Shown here: one piece after another, positions 35,243-49,500 of the stretch
How the letters are laid out: each line of letters begins with the position of its first letter
How positions within the stretch are numbered: the stretch's first letter is position 1
From: Coriaria nepalensis
Lineage: Eukaryota > Streptophyta > Magnoliopsida > Cucurbitales > Coriariaceae
DNA: 64,000 nucleotides
Direction: 5' to 3'
Assembly: GCA_027186245.1 (NCBI GenBank)
Contig: CP114490.1
Location: 387,001 to 451,000, forward strand
Program-made: the position numbers and the translations under genes
Notes under the pieces: model-generated
What the model saw: the letters and a program-made list of their open reading frames with translations, nothing else
Told to the model about the DNA's origin: nothing
Databases searched by the model: none

Positions 35243-36156
35243 AAACGTAACGCTTTTAATTTAACTAGCCAGCTACCTTAATCTAGCTGTATAAATATAA
35301 AGATATATATTAGTTAAAAGGCGAATCATGTGTGACGTACGTAGTTACTACAGATTAAATTAGAAACAATTCGATCGATACGTAGAACTCATGTGATTGA
35401 GCACGTGATTTCCTTTCAAACAAACGTGGTTACATGTTCTTCTGCTGATCAATATTCTAATCTTGAATCTTAACCAACACCTATAGATATATATATATAT
35501 ATATATATGTATATGTATGCATAGCTTACTCAGTCATGTATATATATGAGTATTATAATATATATATATATATATATATACCACCAAAATTTAGAGCTTA
35601 ATTTTTAATGAATTTTTAGTATGGTCCTAAACAATTGCCTCAGTTAAATTAAAGATAGAGCTACGAGCCATTTGAGTCTGAGTTTGAAGCTCGGTTGGTT
35701 CGTAAGTCGACCGAGTTTGAACTCGACCTTAAGCTCACGAGTTGTGACTGATTCTAAGGCTCATAAACATAATTATTGAACTAATATAATTATTTTCCTA
35801 TTTATTTATTTATATAAGTTTACAATGTTGTTCGATGCTTACAGTGAGTTTGGTAGTATGATATTTAACGAGTAATATATACATCATATGATTCATTTAA
35901 TATCGTGTGATTCATTTGGGGGTACTATCGGTGACTAAAGAGTCCGCTGACCCGCTCCATTTCCGATTAACGGTTCGGATACAGATCCGAGATCAAACTA
36001 AAGAGCCCATACTAGACGAGTCTGTTTAACCGGGTCATCTGGTTCATTTCGTATCAGTCATCTTCACACTCGAATGGGTCAAAATTAGCGTTAGTTTTCC
36101 ATCCCCCGCTAAATGACTCCAAAGCGGGAGGCTTTTCCAACCGAAACTGTCTCTCT

Positions 36157-36164
36157 TATAAATA
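36157..36164 (+). promoter_or_regulatory. TATA box upstream of the EMSY-LIKE locus
   Basis: TATAAATA followed by a CT-rich leader starting near 36190. Its survival shows that the promoter of the decayed gene is not obviously destroyed. Confidence 0.45.
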
Positions 36165-36404
36165 AAACGCGCTAAAAGTTCAGATCTTTCTCACCTCTCT
36201 CTCTTCTTCTCCGGCGCCTTCACAGCTTCACTCCATTTCTCGTTCGTTCGCCGGTCGTTCTTCCAGCTCTATTCCGATGATGATTAATGATTGAATTATC
36301 AATGCCTGAAGATTATCGTTGATCTCTTCTCGCCTGTGGTCGCCGATTTCTCAGCTTCTTCGTCATTTTCTTTCTAAATTTTGTTTCTTCTAGGGTTTTT
36401 GGCT

Positions 36405-39290
36405 ATGGACTATGAAGCTTCCGTCAGTAGCGGTAAATTGAAATGGATTTTGAATTATGATGTTTATATTTTTTTTAAGCTTTTTTTTTTCTGTAATGTA
36501 TTTAACTTGAATTTGAATGATCTGCTGCATGTCTTGAATATAAAATGAAGTAATGAAAGAAGAAGGGGAGAAAATTGGTTAACAGATTGGTTAGAAGTAT
36601 TGGTTCGAAACTGCAGTGAGCAGGCTTAGAAGTTAAAATACAATTAGATGCTCCAACAGATGTAATTTAGCCTGTATCCTTCTTGATTGTTTCATTCTCG
36701 AATTCAATTTTGTTAATCTTCGATGCAGGTACTGATGACGATCTTCCACCATCACATAACAGAGTTCCAAGAGGAGGACGTGCAGGAAATGGGGTTACAC
36801 TTGTAGGTTCAGCTCGTTTTTAAGGATGCATAATGATGTGGAGGCTCAAATTCATCACCTTGAGCAAGAAGCATACTGTAGTTCTGCGCGCTTTTAAAGC
36901 TCAGTCCGATGCCATTACTTGGGTATTTACATTTGTCTGCTTCTACGTGCAGTTGTTTTGACGTCTTCTATTTTGTATGATCTTATCAGTTCAGACTTAA
37001 ATGCTCTGTTGATGTTTTTTCTTCAGGACAAAGAAAGTTTGATAACAGAACTTAGGAAAGAATTGAGAGTGTCAGATGTGAACACAGAGAACTGTTGACT
37101 AGGGTTAATTCCGATGCCGTTATCCGTAAGATAAGGTTTTCGTGTTTCATGAAAGAAGTTAAAGTATCAAGGTATGATGCCATCAGAGAATGGAGACTGG
37201 AGGGTGGGAACCAAACTGCAAGACACTGTGTATCTCTGCCTTCTCTATCAATATCCCACAAGAAACAGAAAACAACATAATCAGTATTCTCTCTATCAGG
37301 GCAATATTTATTGACCATTCAAGTACAATGTTTTAGTTTTCTTAGTTACATTCGATCTCATTTTACTGGGTTACATAATTTCCTGGTTTCTTACTATTGA
37401 ATTTCAACAGTACACTTCTTCTGGTCCTGTGGGAAGTAGGCAGTTGAATAACCGCACTTCATCCAGTCCTCTTATGGCAAATGACACTACTGAAGCTGAG
37501 ACACATGGTTCCTTAGTAGGAAGAAAAGGATGGACGAGATGGTCTGAAGATAACCACTTTTATGAGGCTGTAGTTACTCAGTATAACTCTGTTGAGGTAA
37601 TTTTAGTTCTGTAATAGGCATCTCTGAGATTATTTTCATACTTGGCACCTCAGTTTTGAGGTTAGTTCTGAGATATTTTGATATAAATATTTAATAGCAT
37701 GTAGAAGATTTAGGAGGCGGATAGCAAAGGTGAAGGGTCGTTTTTGTTTTATTCCTTCTTTTCTGTTTATGACCCACTGAGTAGAACAACATCTCCGTAC
37801 GAAACTCTAACTGGCTAAAAGCCTAGAGTTTTCCTATGCTTTTAAGTTAATTATTTATATAAATGGTTTGATACTTCGATTATTAGGTTTTAGTCACTCA
37901 GGAATTAACTACTCCCAAGTGAGTTAATTCCATCTACTGTATGTTTCACCCCTCATCCCCATATTTCTATTATTGCAGGGTCGACATGCATTGGTCTATT
38001 ATATGAATAAGAGGAACGAGACATGGGAGTGGGTTGACCTCAAGGAGGTAAATTTCTTTTTACAGGCCTCTCCCTCACTTCTTCTCTCTCTTTCTCTCTC
38101 TTCCAGGATGAGGGGGAAAAAATGACTCGTTAGTTTTTTGTTGGAGCAACGATAGCAAACATGTGATTAAGTGTAAAGAATGTTTAAGAAATGTGATTGC
38201 TAATTTTATTTTCTTAGTTGGCCAGCCCAATTTTGTTCGGTCTCAACTTATGTCCCAAGCCTGACTTATATTCAATTAAGAAATTTGATTTCTTGGATTC
38301 ATTGTCAGTCTTCAGTTAGCCAAATCATCCTAAGTCTGCAACATTAACTCATCTCCCTATAATTCTTGATCATTCTTTATTTCTCAATTTTGGATTCCTC
38401 AACACCTGCAATCATGCAATCATGGACTATCTCCTATGGATGCTTGGGTGCATTTTATTCAATATGAATGAGTGATATCGTTTCTCTCCTTTCCTTTTAT
38501 TTTCTTTTGGGTAACTATAAATTTCTGTTCCTTCTCCCTCTATATTTATTTCCAATTGGTGGCCGATCTCTCCAGATGATCTCCGATGGGATCTAGAGGA
38601 TCCAGGCGGGGCCCGATTAGCTCACCACCAGGACAACAGTGGCTAGCCCGTGGGTATAAAAGATCCTTGAGCCATTGTAGTGTGCTTTATGGTGTTGGCA
38701 GGGGGGAGAGGATACTCAAAGAGTCAAAATACAAACGACTTTTTAAATCACAAAATGGTATCAGAAAGATTATGCCAGATGATTTAGAATTATTAAACAC
38801 CGATACATTAGTCAAGGAGGTATGCGTAACTTGGTTCAGCCGATTCACTCTGTATCTATATATCTATTAGTTGGTTTTACATATTTCCATACCCAATTAA
38901 AATAGGTGGAAAAAATGTTCAGTGTTACTAATTTGGATCCTTTCGAGCTTGAAAAGGCCAAGAAGATGCTCAAAGTATGAACTTGTTGCAGTTTAACTTA
39001 CTGATTCTCTTTGAACCGTCAGAAGTTTTTGATCGCTTTACGCCATGCACGCAGGAGCATGAGCTAACCCTTGTTGATGCAATTGAAAGTCTAGCCTATG
39101 CATCTGATGGCGAAAGTGGTAATAAATATACATATATAAAAGAAAGATGATTTCATTTTCTCCCTGGATTCTTGATGTAGTAAAGTTATCTGATTGCCAA
39201 TTCCAATTAATAACAGATGGAAAAGCAGTATTTCATGGTGAACCAGTGAGAAACATTGATGATAATAGGAAATAAGCCTCATTGAAGCAC
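36405..39290 (+). pseudogene. decayed EMSY-LIKE (EML) gene: ENT and Tudor/Agenet domains
   Basis: Exon-like blocks in family order: 36405-36432, 36729-36922 and 37027-37135 (ENT domain), 37187-37278, 37411-37596 and 37979-38047 (Tudor/Agenet: GRKGWTRWSEDNHFYEAVV, GRHALVYYMNKRNETWEWVD), 38566-38819, 38906-38974, 39055-39118 (coiled coil: EHELTLVDAIESL, YASDGES) and a tail near 39217. Damage: one base lost near 36827 before RMHNDVEAQIHHLEQEAY; two bases lost near 36875 in the ENT helix; one base lost near 37078; CAA to TAA at 37278; and the acceptor before 38566 reads CCG instead of CAG. EML proteins read H3K4me-type marks and act in immunity and embryo or floral development. EML2 (At5g06780) is the expected syntenic relative. 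The deep codon-level conservation between lesions suggests recent decay or recurrent assembly errors. Confidence 0.8.
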
Positions 39291-40598
39291 TGACGTAAGG
39301 CGGAGAGATTAGCAAGGAAGACACTGATCATTTACTTAGAATATTCAATTAATCTTTTGCAGTTTGGCTCTTGGGTTTCTTAAGCCAAGTAAAAGCGCTT
39401 ACGAGAGCTGAAAAGCAAATTTTTGGGATTAGTTATTTTTAACTTAAAATGCATTTAGCCTCTGAACAATTGAAAAAGTTTCAGATTGTATAATCTTATA
39501 AACTTATAGTACCCTTTCAGGGGTGTCAACTGTCGAGAGTGTATTATAATATAATATAGGATGGTAACGAAAACTTTTAATTAACTCAGGGGTCAATCTG
39601 AAACTGTCAAATAATTTAAGGGGTAATATGAAACTGTTGAATAGTTCAAGGTCCATCTGGGCCGTAGATCGTAATTTTGTCCAAGAATCACTCAGCTTCC
39701 ATGGACTTGTCCTTCTGGGGAAGTCAGAAAAAACAAAAAATAAAGCAACTAAACTCGTTTTGTTTATTCGGATCTGGGGTTGGAGGAGCTCTTCGGATCT
39801 TTGCCGCCCTTAAACCCGACTGAAAAACCCTAACGCCACAACTCACGGCTGAGGTCTCTCTCTCTCTCTCTCCGTCTACTTCTCCTTACGTTTGTTTTTA
39901 ATTTCTGTATCATGCTCTTTCTTTTCTCTACATGTTTCTCTTTTTTCATGAACATGTATTTCTAAATTTTGGTCGAATGAATTTGGAGAAGAGGAAGGCA
40001 ACTCGGTTTTTCTTTTTTACTTTATATTTTCTCTGAAAGTATGCAATATGAATTAGGAATATCGGTTCTGTTTGGTTGGCTAGAAAGTGCTGGAGTGACG
40101 AAGCAAAATGAGTTGAAATGAGTAATCCGGAGTTATTACTTTTTCCGCTTTCGCGACCATGTCAGATATTATCAAAGTAGAGAAGACTTATTTTAGCTGG
40201 TAGCAGCTGCCTTTTTATGGATAACCGGAGCTGCTTGAAGATTACAAGCTCTGTTTCCTGCTTTTGTTGAGTTTTAAATGTTGGAACGAATTGGGAAACT
40301 AGAAGTTACGTATTCTTTTTGTACTTCTAGTCAAAAGCACAGCGTTGGTTATGAAATTTTATGTACTACAGATGAAGCATTTTGTTGTGGCATGCAGATT
40401 TTCAATTTTGTTTGAATTTTCATCTTGAATTTTAGAAGTAGATTCAATCAACATCAGCTCATTTGTTTTGCTGTAATGATTGTTGCTATATTTACCATTT
40501 TAATGCTTTGTTTTAGTTTATTTCCAACTACTTGTTTGATTTGATGATTTGCAGGTACATTCTAGACGTAGAAATGGTGTAAGTATAGTAATAAGGCC
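39291..40598. other. PIE1 promoter, leader and 5' UTR intron
   Basis: A (CT)n-rich leader begins near 39850. An acceptor TTTGCAG at 40548-40554, followed by 44 bases to the ATG, indicates a long 5' UTR intron. That last leader piece contains a two-codon upstream frame, ATG GTG TAA at 40574-40582. Confidence 0.5.
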
Positions 40599-43500
40599 AT
40601 GGCATCCAAAGGTCTGAGGTCTAAGCTTGATCATGAGACAAGAGCTAAACGCCAAAAGGTTAGTTTTTGGAGATCTTATAGCTGTTTCACCTCTTCCTTG
40701 TAGTTTCTTCTTCTTTACCTATCCTTCATTTGAAAGCATTCCACTCAAATGTCACATGGGATTGGATTGCTTCTCTTAATATCAAGCATGATCTAGGTTT
40801 CACGTTGAAACAAATGCCTCATACCATTTTTATGTAGAGGTTCTATAATTTTGCTTACTCTAGGTGAGGTTTTAATTTTTAAATGGTGCAAGAGTCTTGT
40901 ATTCACTGTTTTGTGATGACAACATTCTGCGAAACTAAAGTCTGAAAATCTAATTTGATATCTTTGTTCGCTACTTCTTCGTTCATGGTATCTATGCAAA
41001 TTCAGGCACGCCGCTCTAAAACTCATTGGGATCATGTCTTAGAAGAGATGGTTTGGTTGTCTAAGGTAATTCACTTTCTTATGCCTATGAGTATCACCTT
41101 TGTTGATGGACGAGGTCACTCGACAAATACAATATCAAATGCAGTGTAGATGCTTGTGGTATTTCTTAGTGAATCAAGTAATTGTTGGCAGGATTTTGAG
41201 TCAGAGAGGAAATGGAAATTGGCTCAGGCAAAAAAAGTTGCTTTAAGAGCAAGCAAGGGCATGGTAGATCAGGCTACAAGGGGCGAAAGAAGACTAAAGG
41301 TTCTGATTTTTCTTTCCCTATGTGGTTTTGCTTATCACTAGTACTACTATTTTATTTTTGCCTGTGTTACCATTAGAAGAACAAATTTAAAAAAAGATGG
41401 AGATTTGATTTCAATTTTTATGCTTATGTAAGAATTACCACTTGATCAGGAAGAAGAACAACGAATGAAAAAAGTTGCGCTAAATATCTCAAAGGATGTG
41501 AAGAAATTCTGGATGAAGATAGAAAAGCTGGCAAGTTCATGCCACATACTTGGTTACTTGAGTTTTAATTTCTTTTTGGCTGCGGCTTCCTGTTATTCAT
41601 CATGTCATTGTGAATCCAGGTGCTTTACAAGCATCAAATGGAGCTTGATGAGAAAAAGAAAAAAGCACTTGATAAGCAACTTGAGTTTCTATTAGGACAA
41701 ACGGAAAGGTAGAAACCTTCTCTTATTCTTCTTTTTCTTTGGGGTCAGAGTGAACAACAAATATGACACTCCAAACAAAATGATCAAATTATTATTAATT
41801 TTTTTTTTGATGATGCAATGTAAGGTACTCCAAAGTGTTGGCCGAAAATCTGGTAGACACTTCTAAACCGACTCAACAGGATAAATCAAGTATTCAATGC
41901 AGCTTGGTGGACAAAAACAAATCTAATGAATCCACTGAATTAGATGTTGGTAGGCAGAAAGTTGTTTGTTTCTACTTGTGGTTACCTTTAAAAAGGATAT
42001 CATTTTGGCATTTATGTGAACAATCTCCTTTATTTCAGAAATTGAGTTAGATACTGTGATCGTTGATGGAGATTTCAACACAGCAATTCAGTTGGATACT
42101 GCGGATGTTGATGGAGATTTCAACATGTATTCTGAAGATGAAGTGGTGAGGCTTATTTTCTCTTCTCCTTTGTACCAATCTGCATTTGTCTAATTTTAAT
42201 TTCTAATGCCCTTTGAGCTTGCATTTAGAATATAACTTTGATCCCCATATGCCAATGGATACCCTTGTTTGTATTGATATAGAGTATTACGTAGATATGA
42301 ATCTATTGCATTATACCATGTTGTCATCAGTGGAAACCTAAAATCGAAAGGAATACCTTAATGTGTTAAGGAGCTTGATAATGTTTCTAAGACCTCACCC
42401 TGATAATTGTATTCTTATATCTCAGTTGCTTGGTTTTCATGGTTCAGTATCTATATCACTTGGTGTTTGTTCTTAACCTGAATTTGTCTATTAGTTGACA
42501 CCTATTTCCTCTAATATATGCTTAGTCTCTGAAGATCATAGAAAGGTGTGTCGTATTCTACGAAGTTGTATACATTCACATTTTGTGTCTTTTATGAAGA
42601 TTTAGTGAATAATTATTATTTCTTTGTAATTGAGTTTCTGAGGATTCTACTTTGGATAACCTTTTATTGTTTGTACTTACAATTGATTCAAAAAATTTTC
42701 TTTACCGATGCTGTTTAGGAAGATGATGAGCATACTATAGAGGAAGATGAGGCTCTGATAACTACCAAGGAAAGGCAAGAGGAATTGGAAGCTTTGAAAA
42801 ATGAAGTTGATCTTCCCCTTGAAGAGCTTCTCAAAAGATATGCTGTAGATGGAGGTATCTATGGTTGAGTTTTCCTTTCTACTTTGATCTATAAATTTGG
42901 TATCCTGAATTGGCACAGCAAGTCGTGGACCCAGTACATCCCATGCAAAAGCACATAAAGTCAAAGTTGCTTGTCACTTTTCCTAGTGAGAAATTGAGCT
43001 TGGGGCGTCTACTTGTATATTATAGACATCTACTTGGGGAGTCCAATTTTTTGTTTGTTTGGTATTGAAAAAATTAATAAAGATATAGGTTACTACTACT
43101 TTTGCCTTGTAGATCCAATGTTTATTAATTTTTATCAATATAATCATTTTCAGAAAGCAGAGAAGTTAGCCCAGAAAAGAGTACATCATCTGGGACTGAA
43201 AAAACATTGGTGTTGGAAAATCATAGCAATGGTAAGGAGCCGCAAATGATTCATGTTTAATAGATTAAAAAACTATCGAATAGGCTGAGATGTTATCTGA
43301 TGCAGGCAATGACAATGATCTTGATGCTGCATGTAACAGTGAGACAAATGACTTGCATGCTGTTGCTGTTCGTGGTTCTGTAAGTTGTATGTGTTTATAT
43401 CTTTTGTTTCTGAGTTGTGGGGTGATGTAATGGACCTGTGTAATACTTTGATTTAACTTACAGATTAAAAGCAATTGTGGAGTTTCTATGTTGGGGAATC

Positions 43501-46500
43501 ATTTATCAAAACTTGAGATTTCTGTAACCGGAAATATGTCTGAAGCCTCTGCAGAGTCGGCTGAGGAACATGCATTATATGATTTTAGTGATGCACAGGT
43601 ACTTCTTTTCCTGAATATCATGTACGAGCATTGCAGGAAGAGGTTTCATTGGTTTGCTAGTTGGACATTGATACTAATCCATTAGATTGCTGACCATGTG
43701 GAAACTCATAACTTCCATTTCCCTAAATGGTACTTGTCTTGCTTGCATGCAGACTGGATCTGTTACAACACCAACATATTTATGTGTATCATCTTTGCTA
43801 TTTCTCTTTGACACTCATTGTGCTGATCTGTGTCACTGGTTCTGTAGGAAGATGATGACTTTGTTCTAGGTGCAGGAGAAGAAAAGGTACAAAACTGGCT
43901 GAACATTCCTTTTTAAAAGATCCCTCTCTCGTTGCCTGTTCTTCTCTTAACATGAAACATTTTTTTTTTGGGCAAAGAAGGCAAACATTTTTTTGGATTT
44001 CTCTATTTTCCTCTACTAACTGCAGTTAAAGCTAATCACTGACGTTTGTAAATACATTCAATTTCCAGGACGATGAGACAACACTTTCAGAAGAGGAGGA
44101 ACTGTCAAAAGCAGACCCAAACAATCCCATGGATGAGGTAAGTTGCAATCAAAATATTTGTTATCTATATGCCCCTTTCATTAAATAAAGATTTCAGGGA
44201 TCTCTTTTTGAGATTTTTATCTTCCTTCTTGACTATTATAGTTAGCTCATTATGCTTGTCTTTTTCAGATTGCTTTGCTACAAAGGGACTGTGAAATTCC
44301 TGTAGAAGAACTGCTTGCAAGGTATAATAAGGTATGTTTAATCTTCACTTATTCAAGCGGCTTATTAGTAGTTACCCTGATTTTGGTTAATCTTCTACTT
44401 CTGCTTTTCCAGGATTCCAGTAATCATGAAGAAACAGACGATGAATTAGAATATGCTTATGCTCTATCCGAGAACTCCATGGGTTCTCCACCTCATAAAG
44501 GTAGTGAATTCAAGCCTCAGGATGTTGGTACTGATGCAGATGTTGGATCCGAAGATTTCGAGGCACTTTCCCATTCGCCTACGAAAGTACAAGAAGGGCC
44601 CTTGACAAAATTAGAAGAAAATGATGGTGATAATAGAATTGAAGATGCTGCTGCTGCAGCAAGATCGGCACAACCTACAGGAAATACTTTCTCCACGACT
44701 AAAGTCCGGACGAAGTTCCCTTTTTTGCTTAAGCACTCTCTTCGTGAGTATCAACATATAGGTTTGGATTGGCTCGTAACCATGTATGAGAAAAGATTGA
44801 ATGGGATTCTTGCTGACGAAATGGGGCTTGGGAAGACGATTATGACAATCTCCCTGCTTGCACACCTTGCTTGTGAAAAGGGAATCTGGGGCCCCCACCT
44901 AATTGTTGTCCCAACAAGTGTCATGCTAAATTGGGAGACAGAGTTCCTTAAGTGGTGCCCTGCTTTTAAAATTTTGACTTACTTTGGAAGTGCTAAAGAA
45001 CGCAAGTTTAAGCGGCAAGGGTGGATGAAACCAAACTCATTCCATATATGCATAACAACTTACAGATTGGTTATCCAAGATTCAAAAATTTTCAAGCGCA
45101 AGAAGTGGAAATATTTGATTTTAGATGAGGCTCATCTGATTAAGAATTGGAAATCACAGAGATGGCAAACTCTTTTGAACTTCAATTCAAAACGTCGGAT
45201 TTTGTTAACTGGTACACCACTGCAAAATGATCTGATGGAACTCTGGTCCCTAATGCATTTCTTGATGCCCCACATTTTTCAATCTCATCAGGAATTTAAA
45301 GACTGGTTTTGCAATCCAATCTCAGGAATGGTAGAGGGGCAAGAAAAAGTGAATAAGGAAGTTGTTGATCGCCTACATAATGTTCTTCGTCCTTTTATAC
45401 TTCGTAGGTTGAAAAGAGATGTGGAGAAGCAGCTCCCCATGAAACATGAACATGTCATATATTGCAGACTTTCTAGAAGGCAGCGCAACTTATATGAAGA
45501 CTTTATTGGTAGCTCTGAGACACAAGCTACTCTTGCGAGTGCCAATTTTTTTGGGATGATCAGTGTAATAATGCAACTTCGCAAAGTTTGTAATCATCCC
45601 GACTTATTTGAAGGTCGTCCAATTGTCAGTTCTTTTGATATGTCTGGTATTGACACTCAGTTAAGTTCGTCAATTTGTTCGATTTTGACACCTGGTTCAT
45701 TATCTACAGTAAACTTTAATGGTTTGGGATTATTATTCACTCATCTTGATTTTAGCATGAATTCCTGGGAGAGTGATGAGGTTAAAGCCATTGCCACTCC
45801 TGCAAGTTTAATAAAGGCCCGTGCTGCTCTTGATAACCTAGAGGGAATTGGGCCTGGGTTCAAACGTCAGAAAAGACTGCAAGGGATAAATATTTTTGAA
45901 GAGATTCAAAAGGCAATTATGGAGGAAAGAATGAGACAGGCAAAGCAAAGAGTTGAAGCTATTGCATGGTGGAATTCATTGATGTGTGAAAAAAGACCAA
46001 TGTACTCTACTTCTTTGAGGGAACTTGTTACTATTAGGCATCCAGTTTATAATATTCATAGTCAGAAGTCAAATCCTTTGTCTTATTTATACTCGTCAAA
46101 ACTTGCTGAGGCTGTCCTCTCTCCAGTAGAACGTTTCCAAAGGATGATTGAACTGGTCGAAGGTTTCATGTTTGCAATTCCAGCCGCACGGGCCCCACAA
46201 CCAATATGGTGGTGCAGTAGTAGTGGGTCTAACATTTTTCTTCCTCCATCTTATAAGCAGAAGTGCTCTCAACTTCTATCTCCCCTTCTTACTCCTTTCA
46301 GACCTGCAATTGTCCGCAGGCAAGTGTATTTCCCAGACAGGAGGCTCATACAGTTTGACTGTGGTAAGCTCCAAGAGCTTGCACTGTTGCTTAGGAGACT
46401 GAAATCAGAAGGACACAGGGCATTAATATTCACCCAAATGACAAAGGTCCTTGATATCTTGGAGGCTTTCATTAATTTGTATGGTTACACTTACATGCGT

Positions 46501-49500
46501 TTGGATGGTTCTACTCAACCTGAGGAAAGGCAAACATTGATGCAGCGTTTTAACACCAATCCTAAATATTTTATTTTCATCTTATCAACCCGTAGTGGAG
46601 GTGTTGGTATCAACCTTGTTGGAGCAGATACAGTTATCTTTTATGATAGTGATTGGAATCCTGCCATGGATCAACAAGCCCAAGATCGATGTCATCGGAT
46701 AGGACAGACACGTGAAGTCCATATATATCGACTTATCAGTGAGAGCACCATAGAAGAGAATATTTTGAAGAAGGCAAATCAGAAGCGGGCTCTTGATGAT
46801 CTTGTCATACAGGGTGGGAGTTACAACACTGAATTCTTTACGAAGCTTGATCCTATGGAACTGTTTTCAGGTCATAGGGCGTTGTCCATCAAAAACATGC
46901 AGAAGGAGAAAAGTCACAGTAGTGGAAATGAGGTCTCTGTATCTAATGCAGATGTGGAGGCTGCTTTACAACAGGCAGAAGATGAGGCAGATTTTATGGC
47001 ATTGAAGAGAGTCGAACAGGAAGAAGCTGTGGACAAGCAGGAATTTACAGAAGAGGCCCGAATGGAGGAAGATGAATTCATAAATGAGGATGATATGAGG
47101 GTTGATGAGCCAGGGAATCTGGGTGGCTCGGTTGCGACTCCAAGCAAAGACAATGGAGAGACACTGAACACTAATAATCCTCACGAACAGAAAGCTCTCA
47201 CTATTGTTAGCAAAGAAGATGATGTTGACATGCTGGCTGATGTTAAAGAAATGGCTGCAGCTGGACAGGCAATCTCATCCTTTGAGAATCAGTTACGTCC
47301 GATCGACAGATATGCAGTGCGTTTTCTGGAAATGTGGGACCCAATAGTAGACAAGGCGGCAATGGAATCTCAAGTTAGATTTGAAGAGACAGAATGGGAG
47401 CTGGATCGCATTGAGAGATACAAGGAGGAAATGGAAGCTGATGTTGATGAAGATGAGGAGCTTCTAGTATATGAAAGTAGGCACCATTTGGTATATTTTG
47501 CTTACATTTACACAATCCTCCTAACATGAGTATGTGATTAGTTGATAAATACTTGAATATAATCCACCATTCCATGCTTCTGGAATTGAGACAGATTGGT
47601 TTCAGAGAATATTTGAAGAGAGCATGGAGAGCGTCAACTAACTTCAATTATAAATTATCATAGCTTGCTTTGCTATAAACTCTATATCTCCCAACATATA
47701 ATTAATAAACTAGATCTGAGAACAACCTAATGCTTTATATAATAACAGGGTGGGATGCTGATTTTGCAACTGAGGCCTATCGACAGCAAGTTGAGGCGCT
47801 AACTCAACTTCAGGTTGGTACAGGAATTTGATTTACATATTTTTTTCAATGCACTTTTTTCAGCATGCTCAGTAATATGATGATTGTCCTAAATTCTCAG
47901 TTGATGGAGGATTTGGAATGTGAAGCCAAGGAGAAAGAAGATGCAGAGGATGAAAACTGTGATTCTGCCAAGTAAGTCAATGTTTTTGAACTCAACTGAA
48001 AATTCTGGCTGGAATTTCATTTTTCACTTCCAAAGTACCTCTTTGTGCTGCCAAATAAAAAGGAAGGAAAATATTTTGGAGGTTCTTGTGTTGAAAACTG
48101 TGGTTTGGTCAAGTGCGTATAAGTTTCTGTTCTGCATTGGATTTTATTCATTGGTTAAATTTCATTTGCAGGCATGAAATGCATACTGAATCAAAGCCAA
48201 AGTCTAGAAAGAAACCAAAGAAAGCGAAGTTCAAATCATTGAAGAAGGGATCTCTTGCTTTTGAAACAAAACCTGTGAAAGAGGAGCTATCAAATGGGTT
48301 GTTAGACGAGGATACCGATTATGATGGTGTCTATGAGACTTCCTCGCCACCAATAAGCATGCAGAAAAAGCGTAAGAAGCCCGAGTTTTCTCTGGATGGT
48401 GAAGAAGAGAAGGCCTTGAAGAAGAAGTCAAAGAAACTCAAGAAGAATGCTTCTGAAGTTTGTCCCATGAGTCTAGATTTCAACCTTTCAGATGACCTCA
48501 TAGAATCAAAATCATGTGAAAATGTTGATAATGAGCATAAACCTGGGGGCCGGAGCAGAACAGGAGGCAAAATATCCATCACTTCAATGCCAGTGAAGCG
48601 GGTTTTGATGATAAAACCTGAGAAGTTAAAGAAAGGTAACATTTGGTCAAGAGATTGTGTTCCATTACCTGATTCTTGGTTGCCACAAGAAGATGCAATA
48701 TTATGTGCTATGGTACATGAATATGGCCTTCAATGGAGCTTTGTTAGTGAAACCCTTTACAGAATGAGTGCTGGTGGGCTCTATAGAGGTAGATACCGCC
48801 ATCCTGTGCATTGTTGTGAGCGGTATAGAGAACTCATCCAAAGATACGTTTTATCTGCACCCGATCAAAATCCCAACAATGAAAAGACCACCAATGCTGG
48901 CTCTGGAAAGGCTCTTCTTAAAGTAACTGAGGTAAGTATAGTAATCCTGAAAGCGCTTCTTAGAATTTATTGCTTTGAAAAGCGCAGCATATGGGAGATT
49001 GCAATTGAATATGCAAGATATCCTATATTAATAATAAAATTAAATTAAAAATTAAAAAAATAAATAATAAATAAATAAAAATAAATAAATAAATAAAAGA
49101 AGAAGAAGAAGATGAAGATATTCTTATCTCAAAAGCTCCCAATTGCAGGACAACATTCGGATGCTGTTAGATGTAGCAGCTGAGCAGCCTGATAGAGAGT
49201 TTCTCATTCAAAAGCACTTCACTGCCCTCCTATTGTCTGTCTGGAAATCAAAATCCCATGCTGATCATAGACAAAACCTCCCTTCATCACGAAACGGAAT
49301 CTATTTTGGTGGAAAGTTTTTCAAAACCTCTGGGAAACATACTTTTGAGAATGCGACAACAAAATCTAAAGAAAGAACGAAATTCACTAATTCAGATGAG
49401 AACAGCAAGTTAGTAGCCTCTGCACTTCATGATTCTGACTCTGTTATACAGGATGAGAGAGTTTCTGGTTCTAACCACAGAGGATATGCTCCCATGGCTG

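Larger units (their letters stand above)
35156..36404. other. promoter side of the peptide gene, decayed repeat words, EML promoter
   Basis: Left: promoter of the peptide gene. Middle: two (TA)n runs (about 35480-35510 and 35555-35580) and a patch of GAGTTTGAACTCGACC-like palindromic words at 35660-35750 that looks like a decayed repeat. Right: promoter and leader of the EMSY-LIKE locus. Confidence 0.5.
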
